From Rhodobacteraceae bacterium IMCC1909 (lineage in GTDB: Bacteria; Pseudomonadota; Alphaproteobacteria; Rhodobacterales; Rhodobacteraceae), in the NCBI GenBank assembly GCA_030704425.1, contig JAPDHM010000002.1:744001-808000 (forward strand): a stretch of 64,000 bases of DNA, in the 5' to 3' direction. Shown here in pieces: positions 51,616 to 59,973 of this stretch. A program made the translations under genes and the position numbers. A model generated the notes under the pieces. The model was not told the DNA's origin. It saw only the letters and a program-made list of their open reading frames with translations, and did no database searches. How positions within the stretch are numbered: the stretch's first letter is position 1; the number at the start of each line of letters is the position of its first letter.

Positions 51616-52155
51616 TTAACCTTTCATCCGTGCCGTCACGGCTGCTGTTACGGTTTTGGCATCTGCCGTGCCGCCCATCGCTGCAACGATTTCTTTTGCT
51701 GTTGCCTTGGCGACAATCTTCACATTCGCTTTCGCCGAGTTGCGAATTTCAGCCAGTTCTGCTGCCGCTTCTTTTGTCCGAGCAGAAATCTGAGCATCAG
51801 CCTTGGCTAATTCTTCATCCAGCTGACCCTGAATCTCAGCGCGCATTAAGCCATTAATATTCTGAGCCTCGGCACGGGCATCGGCAAGCGCTTTTTCATA
51901 GGCCTCTTCAGCCGCAAGCGCTTGGCTTTTCAAGTCTTCCGCTCCAGCCAGATCATTCGTGATCCTATCAGCGCGATCCGCCAAAGCACCACTGATACGC
52001 GGCAGGGCAATGCGCGACAAGATGGAGTAGATCACAACAAGCGTTATGACCAACCAAAATATTTGGTTCGAGAAGGTCGAAAAATCTAGCTGTGGCATGC
52101 CTACCTTTGCAGCACTGCCCACGGCTTGACCCAAATCTGTTGTCTGTGTTGCCAT
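51616..52155 (-). CDS. atpG: ATP synthase F0 subunit b'
   Basis: A 179-residue second stator subunit. The membrane helix is near 30-50 (QIFWLVITLVVIYSILSRIA), preceded by PQLDFSTFSNQ, a common b' opening, and followed by an Ala/Glu/Lys-rich coiled coil. GAGGAATTGAT before the ATG is a good ribosome site. Symbol usage for b' varies (atpG, atpX, atpF2). Confidence 0.9.
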   Translation of the reverse strand: MATQTTDLGQAVGSAAKVGMPQLDFSTFSNQIFWLVITLVVIYSILSRIALPRISGALADRADRITNDLAGAEDLKSQALAAEEAYEKALADARAEAQNINGLMRAEIQGQLDEELAKADAQISARTKEAAAELAEIRNSAKANVKIVAKATAKEIVAAMGGTADAKTVTAAVTARMKG

Positions 52156-52226
52156 ATCAATTCCTCCAATACCTGAGGGCGAACTAGGGCTTCAGTGAAG
52201 CCCCAGAACCTTAAGGAAAGGATAGA

Positions 52227-52463
52227 TTATACTGCGAACATCAGCAGCAGAGCGACGAGGAATGAGAAAATCCCCAAAGCTTCTGCAAACGCAATACCAA
52301 TGAACATCGTTGCAGTTTGGCCGCCAGCAGCAGAAGGGTTGCGCAGTGCGCCTGATATAAAGTTGCCAACAACATGACCAACACCAACGGCTGCGCCGCC
52401 CATGCCAGTACATGCCAAGCCAGCACCAATGTAGGCACCCATTTGTACGATATCGCCAGTCAT
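52227..52463 (-). CDS. atpE: ATP synthase F0 subunit c
   Basis: A 78-residue hairpin of two membrane helices that forms the rotor ring. The first helix carries [19 protein letters not shown], the polar loop has [10 protein letters not shown], and the second helix carries the proton-binding Glu in [18 protein letters not shown]. The position between atpB and b' is standard. Confidence 0.96.
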   Translation of the reverse strand: MTGDIVQMGAYIGAGLACTGMGGAAVGVGHVVGNFISGALRNPSAAGGQTATMFIGIAFAEALGIFSFLVALLLMFAV

Positions 52464-52513
52464 TTCATAGTCTCCTTGATTTCATTTAAAATAGATAAGT
52501 TGAAGCTCGTAAC

Positions 52514-53296
52514 TTAGTGGTGCGGATGCAGTGCATCCCGCAAATACACACAGGTCAGAATTGCAAACACATATGCCTGGATGAAGGACACAAGCACTTC
52601 TAAAGCATATATAGCTGTGATCGCGAGAATCGAAAGCGGTGTCACTACCAGCCCAATACCCGTCGAAATAAGGACCAGAGGCGCAAACGCTGCGAACACT
52701 TTGATAACAGCGTGACCCGCCATCATGTTGCCAGCTAAACGAATGGAGTGACTTACCGGGCGCACGAAGTAGGAAATCACCTCGATCAGCGCCAAGATTG
52801 GGCGAAGCACAAGTGGGGCAGATGAAATCCAAAACACGCTCAGAAAGCTAAAACCATTTTTTACAAACCCCAGGATGGTCACCGCTAGGAATACTGCCAT
52901 AGCCATTACGGCTGTTACCGCAATGTGACTTGTGGTGGTGAACGCCATCGGAAGAAGGCCAAGGAAGTTAGCAACAACAATGAACATGAAAAGTGTCATG
53001 ATGTACGGAAAGTAGACAACGCCATCTTTGCCGGTCACGTCTTCAACCATCTTGTAAATAAACCCGTATGCCAACTCTGCAATCGACTGACTACGCGTTG
53101 GAACCAAAGCCCGGCCGCGGGCTCCCAAAACCAAAATTGCAAAGATTACCAAAATTGAGAGACCCATCCACAGTGTCACGTTGGTGATCGTAAACCATTC
53201 CACCGGGCCCGCACCAAACAATGGTGTTACCTGAAATTGATCCATCGGATGAAATACGAGGCCTGCTTCTGCTTCGCCATGTGTTTCTGTTGCCAA
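52514..53296 (-). CDS. atpB: ATP synthase F0 subunit a
   Basis: A 260-residue membrane channel subunit with five to six helices. The essential Arg lies in [19 protein letters not shown], and the last helix has the conserved [15 protein letters not shown]. It appears to start at TTG (53296), supported by the MATE-type N-terminus known in relatives; the next in-frame ATG is 17 codons on. It follows atpI by 4 bases. Confidence 0.95.
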   Translation of the reverse strand: MATETHGEAEAGLVFHPMDQFQVTPLFGAGPVEWFTITNVTLWMGLSILVIFAILVLGARGRALVPTRSQSIAELAYGFIYKMVEDVTGKDGVVYFPYIMTLFMFIVVANFLGLLPMAFTTTSHIAVTAVMAMAVFLAVTILGFVKNGFSFLSVFWISSAPLVLRPILALIEVISYFVRPVSHSIRLAGNMMAGHAVIKVFAAFAPLVLISTGIGLVVTPLSILAITAIYALEVLVSFIQAYVFAILTCVYLRDALHPHH

Positions 53297-53300
53297 GGTC

Positions 53301-53624
53301 TCAACCCTCTTTGTCGTCTGCGGCTCGCGCCATGTGCATTTCTTGAACTTCCTGGGCCGTACGCATCATCGTGCGCACACCGGCCACAAAGCCCAAACCT
53401 ATAAACAAGATCAGGAAAACTGGCAGTGTGCCAAACAGCCTATCCAAGCCATACCCAATCCCAAATCCAATGGCGATACCCGCCACCAATTCTATCACCA
53501 TACGCCAGGCCATATTGACCATTGTATAGTGTTCCTCTTTGACAGGTTGTGGCGCCGTCGTAGCCTTCATCTTCGCAATGCGATTTTCAAGCTCAGTGAG
53601 CTTCTGCGGATCTGGCGTCGGCAC
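53301..53624 (-). CDS. atpI: ATP synthase assembly protein AtpI
   Basis: A 107-residue protein with two membrane helices ([19 protein letters not shown] and [20 protein letters not shown]) that helps assemble the c ring. The start is set at GTG 53624, because GACAGGAGTTTTAT precedes it with 6 bases spacing and [19 protein letters not shown] matches known N-termini; the frame is open 28 codons further without support. First gene of the F0 operon. Confidence 0.9.
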   Translation of the reverse strand: MPTPDPQKLTELENRIAKMKATTAPQPVKEEHYTMVNMAWRMVIELVAGIAIGFGIGYGLDRLFGTLPVFLILFIGLGFVAGVRTMMRTAQEVQEMHMARAADDKEG

Positions 53625-53851
53625 ATAAAACTCCTGTCCAAGAGTGATGCGGGTGAGATAGTCGCCTCTGCACGGAGAGTCAATTCCAGTTTGCACCCAG
53701 GCACTCAATATAATAGTTTGTTTTTAAGATATTTTTAATAATGGTACTCCTGTAGTCACCCATGCCTCAGGGCCAAATCCCTCAAATCCCGTCAAAAGGG
53801 ACATTCAACCATTCGGTTGACGATCGCATCGCTTTGGGTATCAGTCAGATT

Positions 53852-54178
53852 ATGGCCTGCTCTCTTGATCTCATCTTTTCTGCCCTCTCAGACCCCACAA
53901 GGCGGCAAATCCTCACCTTGCTGCTGGAAGATGACATGGCGGTGACCGATGTGGCGGAACCTTTTGAGATGTCTCTGGCGGCGATTTCAAAACATTTAAC
54001 TGTGCTCACCAACGCCGGGCTGATCCAACAAGAACGCCGCGGCCGCGTGAAATGGTGCAAACTCGACCCCGACGCTATGCAAGCTGCCTGGGCTTGGATG
54101 CAAGGGTTTGGCCAATTTGACGCGCTCGATCTCGATGGGCTGGAAGCCTATATCGAAAAGACACTCCAAGATTCGTAA
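53852..54178 (+). CDS. ArsR-family winged-helix regulator
   Basis: A protein of about 108 residues with the ArsR fold: LIFSALSDPTRRQILTLLLE, then the recognition helix AAISKHLTVLTNAGLIQQE and wing RRGRVKWCKLD. No metal-binding Cys pair is present in helix 3 (MAVTDVAEPFEM), so it probably senses something other than metal. The frame is open to 53762; ATG 53852 starts the conserved part, with no strong ribosome site at either. It lies divergent from atpI and next to tRNA-Arg. Confidence 0.82.
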   Translation: MACSLDLIFSALSDPTRRQILTLLLEDDMAVTDVAEPFEMSLAAISKHLTVLTNAGLIQQERRGRVKWCKLDPDAMQAAWAWMQGFGQFDALDLDGLEAYIEKTLQDS

Positions 54179-54233
54179 CGCCAACAGCATCTATTCGCGC
54201 CTCGCGCACCCGTCACAACACGAAACAAGCCGC

Positions 54234-54310
54234 TGGTGACCCAGGCAGGATTCGAACCTGCAACCTGCCCCTTAGGAGGGGGCTGCTCTATCCAGTTGAG
54301 CCACTGAGCC
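54234..54310 (-). tRNA. tRNA-Arg (anticodon CCT)
   Basis: A 77-base cloverleaf: acceptor GGCTCAG pairing with CTGGGTC (two wobble pairs), D stem GCTC/GAGC, anticodon stem GCCCC/GGGGC with loop CTCCTAA (anticodon CCT), T stem GCAGG/CCTGC with loop TTCGAAT, discriminator A and encoded CCA. It reads AGG codons. The integrase gene lies 110 bases from its 5' end. Confidence 0.95.
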
Positions 54311-54420
54311 ACGTCTTTGTTTCTGCATATATAGTTATACATGTCAATCAAAATACTTGCCTTAAGGAAAGCAGCGACCTAGAAATACGATACACAACGT
54401 AGGCAAAAATTATACACAAT

Positions 54421-56055
54421 ATGCCAGACCATAACATACCTTTCTTAACTGTGACAGCCAAAGGAGGCTGGTATGGGTATCGTAGGCGGATCCCAAAGAA
54501 GGTTAGACACCTGTTTGAGAATAGATCGGAATGTATAAAATCATTTAAAACCAAAAACTTGGATATAGCTCAGCTTGAATTGCGCAAGATGAATGATTGG
54601 TACGAACATCGAATAGCAAGCAACGGCGGAACTGAAAAGACTAAAGGACAACTTCCACGAGAGCAGGTTCGTTCTTTTGTAACAGGCTTACTTGAACGGG
54701 GTCTTCACCCAGACGATCAACCAGAAATCAATGTTCATAGCCCACGATCTGATGTCTTGGCTATGACCAAGGACGCTCTGAATGCCGCTATCACCAAAGA
54801 GCGGTGGAATAAGGGCGAGATAGATCAAGATGAATATCTGACATTACTTGGATCGATAAGCGGGGGGAAGCTTTGGCGACTAGTATCGTTCCAGGAACAA
54901 AGGGCATTCTTACTGGACCACCTCCACAAGAAATACACCGATCATTCACAGCTTAAGAAGCTTGGCCCAATCCTAGAAACAGACGATTACGTTCCCCCGC
55001 AACTCGTGTGGGACGAAACTGACCCAGAAGTGATCCAATACAGAGCAATGTTTGGTGAAAACCTGTTGCCTGACCCGACATGGCAAAATGCGCTGGACGA
55101 TTACCTAGAACGGAATCTCAAGATTAAGCTCAGGAACCCAGAACAGAAACAAAAGCACGAGACTGCTACGGTTCGTTTAGCAGAGAAACTGGCGACAGCC
55201 TTCCCCAAAGGGATGAATACACCCATGAAACACGTTGAGACGCAGATAGTTGAGGACTTTGCAGAAACTGCGTGGCCCAACTATTCTACACGTGTTCGCA
55301 ATCTAAGAACGCTTCGTGCTGTTTGGCGTAGCTGGGGTAGAAATAACCAAAAGCAAAGGATTGAGTTTGATCCATTCGTGGCTGTCATACAGAACAACCA
55401 AGGCCTTATTCAGCTACATGAAACAAACCGCAGATCATTTACACCAAAGGAGTTTCAACACTTTTGTACGAGTATCTTGGACGAGCCAAACAACGAGATA
55501 AAGCTCATCGGGTTGATTATGGCCTACTGCGGCGCACCCACTGGCGAGGCAGGTGGACTGCAGAGGCAGGACGTTATGACCAATGGTGCAGTACCGTATA
55601 TCTGGTTCCGGAATCACAAAGAAAGGATAATGGGGAAGAAGCGATTAGAACGTATCATCCCACTGGTTGATCCACTACTCGGACTCTTAGCTGATTATCT
55701 GAGCAGGGCAGACCTAAATAGAAACGAACCAATCTTCCCTACTTATGGAGTGGGCAGGCACTCCTCCGCTGATCGCTCAAAGAAGCTAAGTAAGCACATA
55801 GTAAATATGCGCAGTGGCTTCGATAACAGCCAGCTAAGCCCATATTCACTGCGACACACATTTAAAGACAGGGCCGTCGTGGCTGGAGCTCCCAGTTCGG
55901 TTACAGAGTATTTGATGGGCCACAGAACAAAGCAATCAAGTGCGATTAATGAGCGCTACGGGACGGGATTACCACCGCAAGAACTTGTAAAATGGATGAT
56001 AGCCATACAGGAAGTTATGGAACATGGGCACTTTCACGGAGAGTCTCTGGACTAA
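54421..56055 (+). CDS. Tyrosine recombinase/integrase of a genomic island
   Basis: A 544-residue phage-type integrase. The N-terminal GWYGYRRRIPKKVRHLF is the arm-type start seen in roseobacter integrases; a core-binding region lies around 215-310; the catalytic domain follows from about 335. Visible catalytic residues are Arg478 in SPYSLRHTFKDR, His501 in YLMGHRTKQSS and nucleophile Tyr513 in INERYG, with Lys in the KERIMGKKRLERIIPL hairpin. The place of the first catalytic Arg is Pro373 (GAPTGE; codon CCC at 55537), one base from CGC. Codon use and AT content differ from core genes. It marks the left end of an island beside tRNA-Arg. Confidence 0.9.
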   Translation: MPDHNIPFLTVTAKGGWYGYRRRIPKKVRHLFENRSECIKSFKTKNLDIAQLELRKMNDWYEHRIASNGGTEKTKGQLPREQVRSFVTGLLERGLHPDDQPEINVHSPRSDVLAMTKDALNAAITKERWNKGEIDQDEYLTLLGSISGGKLWRLVSFQEQRAFLLDHLHKKYTDHSQLKKLGPILETDDYVPPQLVWDETDPEVIQYRAMFGENLLPDPTWQNALDDYLERNLKIKLRNPEQKQKHETATVRLAEKLATAFPKGMNTPMKHVETQIVEDFAETAWPNYSTRVRNLRTLRAVWRSWGRNNQKQRIEFDPFVAVIQNNQGLIQLHETNRRSFTPKEFQHFCTSILDEPNNEIKLIGLIMAYCGAPTGEAGGLQRQDVMTNGAVPYIWFRNHKERIMGKKRLERIIPLVDPLLGLLADYLSRADLNRNEPIFPTYGVGRHSSADRSKKLSKHIVNMRSGFDNSQLSPYSLRHTFKDRAVVAGAPSSVTEYLMGHRTKQSSAINERYGTGLPPQELVKWMIAIQEVMEHGHFHGESLD

Positions 56056-56164
56056 AAATACTTGATATAACAATATGTATTTAAATCATTATATGGGTTA
56101 TTGGTATAATGTACTGAAGTAAGTAACACTCTCTGGAGCAGGGAAGGCCTGAAGCCTGACCGCC

Positions 56165-56269
56165 TTACTTTAACTCGTAACTACCAGCCAGCTTAAGCGT
56201 GTCCAAGCCCAACTCTTCAATGGTCAAACGCACCTCGATGTTAACGATTGGGTATGCTTGATAGCCTGC
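56165..56269 (-). pseudogene. Truncated coding remnant downstream of the integrase
   Basis: A 34-codon open stretch on the minus strand, preceded by a stop and lacking a start, reads like the end of a real protein: EVRLTIEELGLDTLKLAGSY followed by ELK and stop. Composition is protein-like and differs from the random frames around it. The rest of the gap 56056-56334 shows no gene. The parent protein is not recognised. Confidence 0.35.
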
Positions 56270-56334
56270 TCATAAAATAGGTCACTATTAGTTTATGCTT
56301 GATCGGAGTTGTTCAGTAATAGAAGCATGTAGAT

Positions 56335-56748
56335 ATGAAGCTAAAACTACATCATATTAATCTTTGCTCCACTAATGTTAAAGCGATGGATCGCTTTTAC
56401 AGAGATGTGCTAACGCTGGGCGATGAGAAACCTTCTGAGTTGCCGCCACTAAACCAAGATAAAGGCTTAGTAGGCGATGTGTCATTCGTAACTGATGGCG
56501 CAATACAAATGCATTTAACACCAAAGGATGTGCTTAACAGCTTCAAGTCTGGTCAAGTCGTGAATCCCTTAGAGCGAGGTCACATCGCCTACAGAACTGA
56601 TGATATTGAAGCCTTTATGAAGCATTTGGAGGAGCAAGGTGTTCCCTATTCTGACTGGGGAAGTGATGCCGTAAAAGGATGGCATCAGGTGTTCTTTTAT
56701 GATCCAGATGGAAATGTGATTGAAGTACATCAAATAGTTAACAAGTGA
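56335..56748 (+). CDS. VOC/glyoxalase-fold protein
   Basis: A 137-residue protein with the vicinal-oxygen-chelate fold: KLHHINLCSTNVKAMDRFYR at the N-terminus (first metal His), GHIAYRTDDIEAFMKHLEEQ in the second module (second metal His), and FYDPDGNVIEVHQ (metal Glu). Such proteins include glyoxalase I, dioxygenases and antibiotic-resistance proteins; the reaction cannot be told. The gene lies on the island between the integrase and unrelated genes, and its AT-rich codons suggest transfer. The frame begins at ATG 56335 with no strong ribosome site. Confidence 0.85.
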   Translation: MKLKLHHINLCSTNVKAMDRFYRDVLTLGDEKPSELPPLNQDKGLVGDVSFVTDGAIQMHLTPKDVLNSFKSGQVVNPLERGHIAYRTDDIEAFMKHLEEQGVPYSDWGSDAVKGWHQVFFYDPDGNVIEVHQIVNK

Positions 56749-57078
56749 TTAAGAGTAACTGCCATTAAGAATAACCAAGCAGCCTTCATCCGTCAGCTTT
56801 ACTCACAGCTTACTTTTACTAGTATAGAGAAACTGGAGAGTGGATGCTCTAATAACAACCTTCGAATATATCACCGGCTTCTAAAATCCACGCCGAAGGC
56901 ATTCAGCCTTGGGATGGAAAAGCCCATTGGCATACGAGCGAAAGGTCGCATAGGTGAGCAATCGGAGCGGCACAAACGCGTGAACGGTCCACCTACCACG
57001 TTGGAGCTTGATACAATCCTCCGTGCAGATAATGACGTTTCACAATGCAGAGAGGCACCAGCTTTGGTATGCCCAGCG
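56749..57078. other. Island gap without a supported gene
   Basis: Open frames on both strands run through 56871-57092, but none has a ribosome site or recognisable motif. I see no repeats or RNA genes here. Confidence 0.35.
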
Positions 57079-57579
57079 CTAAATACCCTCAAACTTTTTA
57101 AGCCACTCTTTCGCTAACTCAGGGTTGTAGTTGTCGAAGCTGAAATCTTCATAGAGGATCGCTAGGCCACGAGCCGCCCAAGTGACGCCATTACTGTATG
57201 CTGCCTCATAAAGCGAAGCGGCCCTCTCGAGGTCTTGCGGCATAGCATCGCCAAAATGATAAAGCGTAGCGAGTGCAAATGTTGCCGCCGAGTACCCCAT
57301 AACGTGAGAACGCCTTATATCACTAATCGCTTGTTCGTATGACCCACCACGTAAATGGCCTCTAGCCCTCAGCAGATAATATCTTGCAACATTATCGTTT
57401 TGTTCTTCGATGGCTTTAGTGCAGGCATTTACAAGCTTTGTACTTTGTATGTCTTGGAAGTCCACAGGTTCAGAGATTGAGAGTGGGTCCGCCTCTAAAG
57501 ATCCAAGAAAGTCACAGTCCCCAGCGGCATAAGCCTTATTAGCGAGTAAAGTACATATGGCTATCATAATGGTACGCAT
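57079..57579 (-). CDS. Sel1-repeat periplasmic protein
   Basis: A 166-residue protein with an N-terminal signal peptide (MRTIMIAICTLLANKAYAAG) and helical Sel1/TPR-like repeats in the mature part: YEQAISDIRRSHVMGYSAA, TFALATLYHFGDAMPQDLE, RAASLYEAAYSNGVTWAARG and LAILYEDFSFDNYNPELAK. Sel1 repeats mediate protein contacts. ATG 57579 is chosen as start of the signal peptide. It lies 4 bases after the histidine phosphatase stop and is probably co-transcribed with it. Role unknown. Confidence 0.75.
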   Translation of the reverse strand: MRTIMIAICTLLANKAYAAGDCDFLGSLEADPLSISEPVDFQDIQSTKLVNACTKAIEEQNDNVARYYLLRARGHLRGGSYEQAISDIRRSHVMGYSAATFALATLYHFGDAMPQDLERAASLYEAAYSNGVTWAARGLAILYEDFSFDNYNPELAKEWLKKFEGI

Positions 57580-57583
57580 TCCG

Positions 57584-58138
57584 TCAGTCCAAGCGAAACA
57601 CTTTTCGTCTCTTTGTATCGGTATTGTACGCAACGAACTCTCCACTTCCTACAGATGCCCCAGTGACCGCATTGATAATCACCTGATGTGTCACCATCAA
57701 AGTCACACCTTTGGTGAGCGCCTCAAGCTTGAGACTTAACATTTCAAGTGTATCTTGCCTGTCCGCATGGCCCTGAAAAAATGAGTTCAAACCCGGAAAG
57801 ATTCTCCACTTTCCCAGTTTCATAAGTTCAGTTGTTTCTTTGCAGCGACACCACTCACTGGAGAATACTTGCGTAAAACGAAACCCACTATGCAGGATGG
57901 CGGCGCCAATATCACTGGCTTGCTGTCTACCCTTAGCATCCAAGTTTCTCTGAGTATCACAATCACTCAAAGAGAAATTATCTGGATCTCCATAGCCGGG
58001 CGCTAATGTGTGCCTCATGAACACGACATTGGCATCAACCACTGTTATTGCGTTTATGAGATTGTTTCGGCTTTCAGCTGTGACATGGCTGGCTTGCATC
58101 ACAAGAAATGCTAGGATTGGGATTAGGCGCATGAGCAT
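57584..58138 (-). CDS. Histidine phosphatase-family secreted protein
   Basis: A 184-residue protein with a signal peptide (MLMRLIPILAFLVMQASHVTA) and a histidine phosphatase domain. The catalytic RHG-like motif is VVFMRHTLAPGYGDP, in which RHT replaces RHG; VFSSEWCRCKETTELM resembles the second Arg motif, and LMVTHQVIINAVTG carries the second catalytic His. It is likely a periplasmic phosphatase or phosphoesterase. It forms a two-gene unit with the Sel1-repeat gene. The start lies over the end of a diverged repeat (58147-58264). Confidence 0.82.
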   Translation of the reverse strand: MLMRLIPILAFLVMQASHVTAESRNNLINAITVVDANVVFMRHTLAPGYGDPDNFSLSDCDTQRNLDAKGRQQASDIGAAILHSGFRFTQVFSSEWCRCKETTELMKLGKWRIFPGLNSFFQGHADRQDTLEMLSLKLEALTKGVTLMVTHQVIINAVTGASVGSGEFVAYNTDTKRRKVFRLD

Positions 58139-58146
58139 AGCTGCAC

Positions 58147-58264
58147 TTTAACCTCAGCCCCATCCATCGCAATGTCAAAATTACGCCTGTAAACGATCTG
58201 ATAAGTGTTGTGGCCCTTTACGACGAAGTTATGGCATCTGGCTCTTTAGCGTTTTTCGTGGGCT
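58147..58264 (-). repeat. Diverged repeat, copy 1
   Basis: This 118-base stretch aligns without gaps to 58601-58718. On the minus strand one frame gives CHNFVVKGHNTYQI and then YRRNFDIAMDGAEVK; copy 2 gives CHNCGVKGNNAYQI and then DTGNSNVVFDSAGVR. Many differences fall on third codon positions, which suggests past coding. No start codon is available because TAA precedes by four codons. Confidence 0.6.
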
Positions 58265-58394
58265 GGATCAGAGCGCAACGCTAGCTATAAAGCTCACCTA
58301 ATTGTATGAAAATATTCAAGTTCAAATGTATTCAATTGTATTCGTTTTATTTTTTAACATTCTGACCTATATTTTATTAAAGGGAGAATCAGAC

Positions 58395-58562
58395 ATGCAA
58401 GTAATTTTGTTTAACACAAGCAATGGTAGTGCATTCGAAATGCAATTCTCAAACGCAAAACAAATGAAAAACTATCTAGAGAAGAATGCTGAGGTTGAAT
58501 TCTTAAGCGACACCAATAGTTATTTACCAACCCGTCACCAACGGATGCAGCAGTCGGGTTGA
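58395..58562 (+). CDS. Small hypothetical protein (55 residues)
   Basis: A 55-residue soluble protein with a beta-strand-like start (MQVILFNTSNGSAFEMQFSN) and an amphipathic helix (AKQMKNYLEKNAEVEFL), unlike any family I know. GGGAGA lies 8 bases before the ATG, which supports translation. The frame is open upstream, but that part is hydrophobic and lacks a ribosome site. Confidence 0.5.
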   Translation: MQVILFNTSNGSAFEMQFSNAKQMKNYLEKNAEVEFLSDTNSYLPTRHQRMQQSG

Positions 58563-58600
58563 GAAGTTAGAGCCGCATTGCATGTGAAGGGGTAAATTCA

Positions 58601-58718
58601 CCTAACCCCAGCACTATCGAAAACAACATTAGAGTTACCCGTGTCAGCGATCTGATACGCGTTGTTACCTTTGACCCCACAGTTATGACATCAAACTCTC
58701 GGACATATCGCGTGGACT
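58601..58718 (-). repeat. Diverged repeat, copy 2
   Basis: Second copy of the 118-base element at 58147-58264, in the same orientation. Reading the minus strand, upstream codons also match in another frame (SPR then four codons, S, one codon, M, one codon, stop in both copies). The frame switch at CATAAC occurs at the same place in both copies. Confidence 0.6.
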
Positions 58719-58811
58719 ATGACCTTCTGCTTCAAGATTTAAACTAGTCATAGTTTAGGTTTCATGGAATCTTATGGATACTCTCGTTTAAAAAAACCGA
58801 AGGAAATAAAA

Positions 58812-59135
58812 ATGAAAGTATTCTTTTTAGGAGCATACAGTGACAAAGGCCGCGAAGGGATGATGGCAAGCAGTTACGATGCTAGGATCAAAGCAGTAAG
58901 TGCTATGGTCGAAAGAGCTGGAGCAAAACTCGGGTCCGTTGATTACCTACAGGGTCCATTCGATGTCATTGCTGATGCTGAGGTTGATTCATATGAGACC
59001 GCTTCTGGGCTTCAAGCAGTGATGATGGCTTCTGGCGGCTGGGACGAGCTTTTGCTTTTGCCTACCATGGATGTCGACAAAGCTTTGAATGTCGCAAGAA
59101 CAGTTGGCGGTTACCCAATGCCGGGTAATGAATAA
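58812..59135 (+). CDS. GYD-domain protein
   Basis: A 107-residue protein like the GYD family of small alpha/beta dimeric proteins. MKVFFLGAYSDKGREGMM starts the domain; VERAGAKLGSVDYLQGPFDVIADAEVDS, read in two pieces around residues 38-65, is its most typical part. Function of the family is unknown. ATG 58812 follows CGAAGGAAATAAAA; the frame opens 16 codons earlier without support. No partner gene is evident. Confidence 0.8.
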   Translation: MKVFFLGAYSDKGREGMMASSYDARIKAVSAMVERAGAKLGSVDYLQGPFDVIADAEVDSYETASGLQAVMMASGGWDELLLLPTMDVDKALNVARTVGGYPMPGNE

Positions 59136-59363
59136 ACCAATAATTAAAGCCCCTTAAAGACTGATTGTCTCATGGGCCATGGTGTCGCCTCCAAAAACAT
59201 CAATCAGGATTGCGACCTCAAGAAGCCTATGGTGCACAGTTGATTCAAGTCATTCAGTGTCAAGAATAAAGACCTCTGCATAACGCCAGTTCAGTACGAA
59301 ATGAGGGCAGCGCCGGCCTGGGCGGGTGCATATGTCTGGTGGTGACATCACTACAAAATTTGA

Positions 59364-59428
59364 GCAGCCACCATATGTTGCAGTATATTCATATGGTGGC
59401 TGCGCCTGCCGGGGGGCAGGCAGGCGCA
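59364..59428. repeat. Two nested strong inverted repeats
   Basis: A first perfect 14-bp inverted repeat (GCAGCCACCATATG, 59364-59377, and CATATGGTGGCTGC, 59390-59403) is followed by a second 10-bp one (TGCGCCTGCC, 59401-59410, and GGCAGGCGCA, 59419-59428) that shares three bases with the first. It stands in a gene-free gap (59136-59545) next to a recombinase remnant. It could be a recombination site, a transposon end or a terminator-like structure, but no T-tract is present. Confidence 0.65.
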
Positions 59429-59545
59429 GCCCGGTGTTGCCATCGGGCATAATGTTTTGACGTGGCGGCTGGGTTATGCAGAGGTCTTGAATATACCCAA
59501 TCCGTTTCGGCCTAATCCCGGATATGGGACTTTTTATTCAACCTC

Positions 59546-59767
59546 CTAACGCTCTAAAAACTTCTTCTTAAACGCTATAGCTAAGTATTCCTTAGACGCT
59601 TTGATGTAATCCTTATGGGCTTGCTCAGCTTTCTGAGTTTGCTCTGGAGTCGCCTCATCAGCAGCAGACACCTCGTCACTTAACCTCTGCCAGGCATCAC
59701 GACTGCGCAGATAACGGCGCTCCACTTCATCAGTTAGAACAGCGCATACTTCATCAATGTACTTCAT
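59546..59767 (-). CDS. Small charged helical hypothetical protein
   Basis: A 73-residue, highly helical, charged protein. VERRYLRSRDAWQRLSDEV and TQKAEQAHKDYIKASKEYLA suggest a coiled coil. There is no membrane segment or known motif. The ATG overlaps the stop of the recombinase remnant, with GAGGG 12 bases before it. It may be an accessory gene of the former mobile element. Confidence 0.45.
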   Translation of the reverse strand: MKYIDEVCAVLTDEVERRYLRSRDAWQRLSDEVSAADEATPEQTQKAEQAHKDYIKASKEYLAIAFKKKFLER

Positions 59768-59973
59768 GTTATTTTTAAACCCTCAACACACCAATAATGT
59801 GGTATCAACTTGTCTTGCTTATCTGCAAGTCCCTGCAAATCTGCGGCTTTACTGACACCCTGATCCCAAGCAAGCTTTACCATGTCAGTCTTGGCCCGTG
59901 CGGTCGGCTTACGCCCAGTGTATTTGCCCTCAGCCTGTGCTCTGGTGATGCCTTCACGCTGACGCGCAAGCAT
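59764..59973 (-). pseudogene. Serine recombinase (resolvase) C-terminal remnant
   Basis: LARQREGITRAQAEGKYTGR and KPTARAKTDMVKLAWDQGVS match the linker and start of the C-terminal DNA-binding domain of Tn3-type resolvases. The catalytic N-terminal domain with its Ser is missing. The helix-turn-helix is replaced after GVSKAADLQ by unrelated residues. The upstream junction near 59974 meets another open fragment on the plus strand (59975-60069, ending RATYATAHAWAARRAALYE). This is clear debris of a mobile element. Confidence 0.7.

Noticed and set aside
54352-56066. Short direct repeat AAAATACTTG on both sides of the integrase
   Set aside because: Only ten A/T-rich bases; too short to be claimed as attachment sites.
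56871-57117. Opposed open frames in the gap between the VOC and Sel1 genes
   Set aside because: Neither has a ribosome site or family resemblance; one overlaps the end of the Sel1 gene.
59250-59450. 66-codon minus-strand frame in the hairpin region
   Set aside because: Much of it is made of the inverted repeats; no ribosome site and no protein-like pattern.
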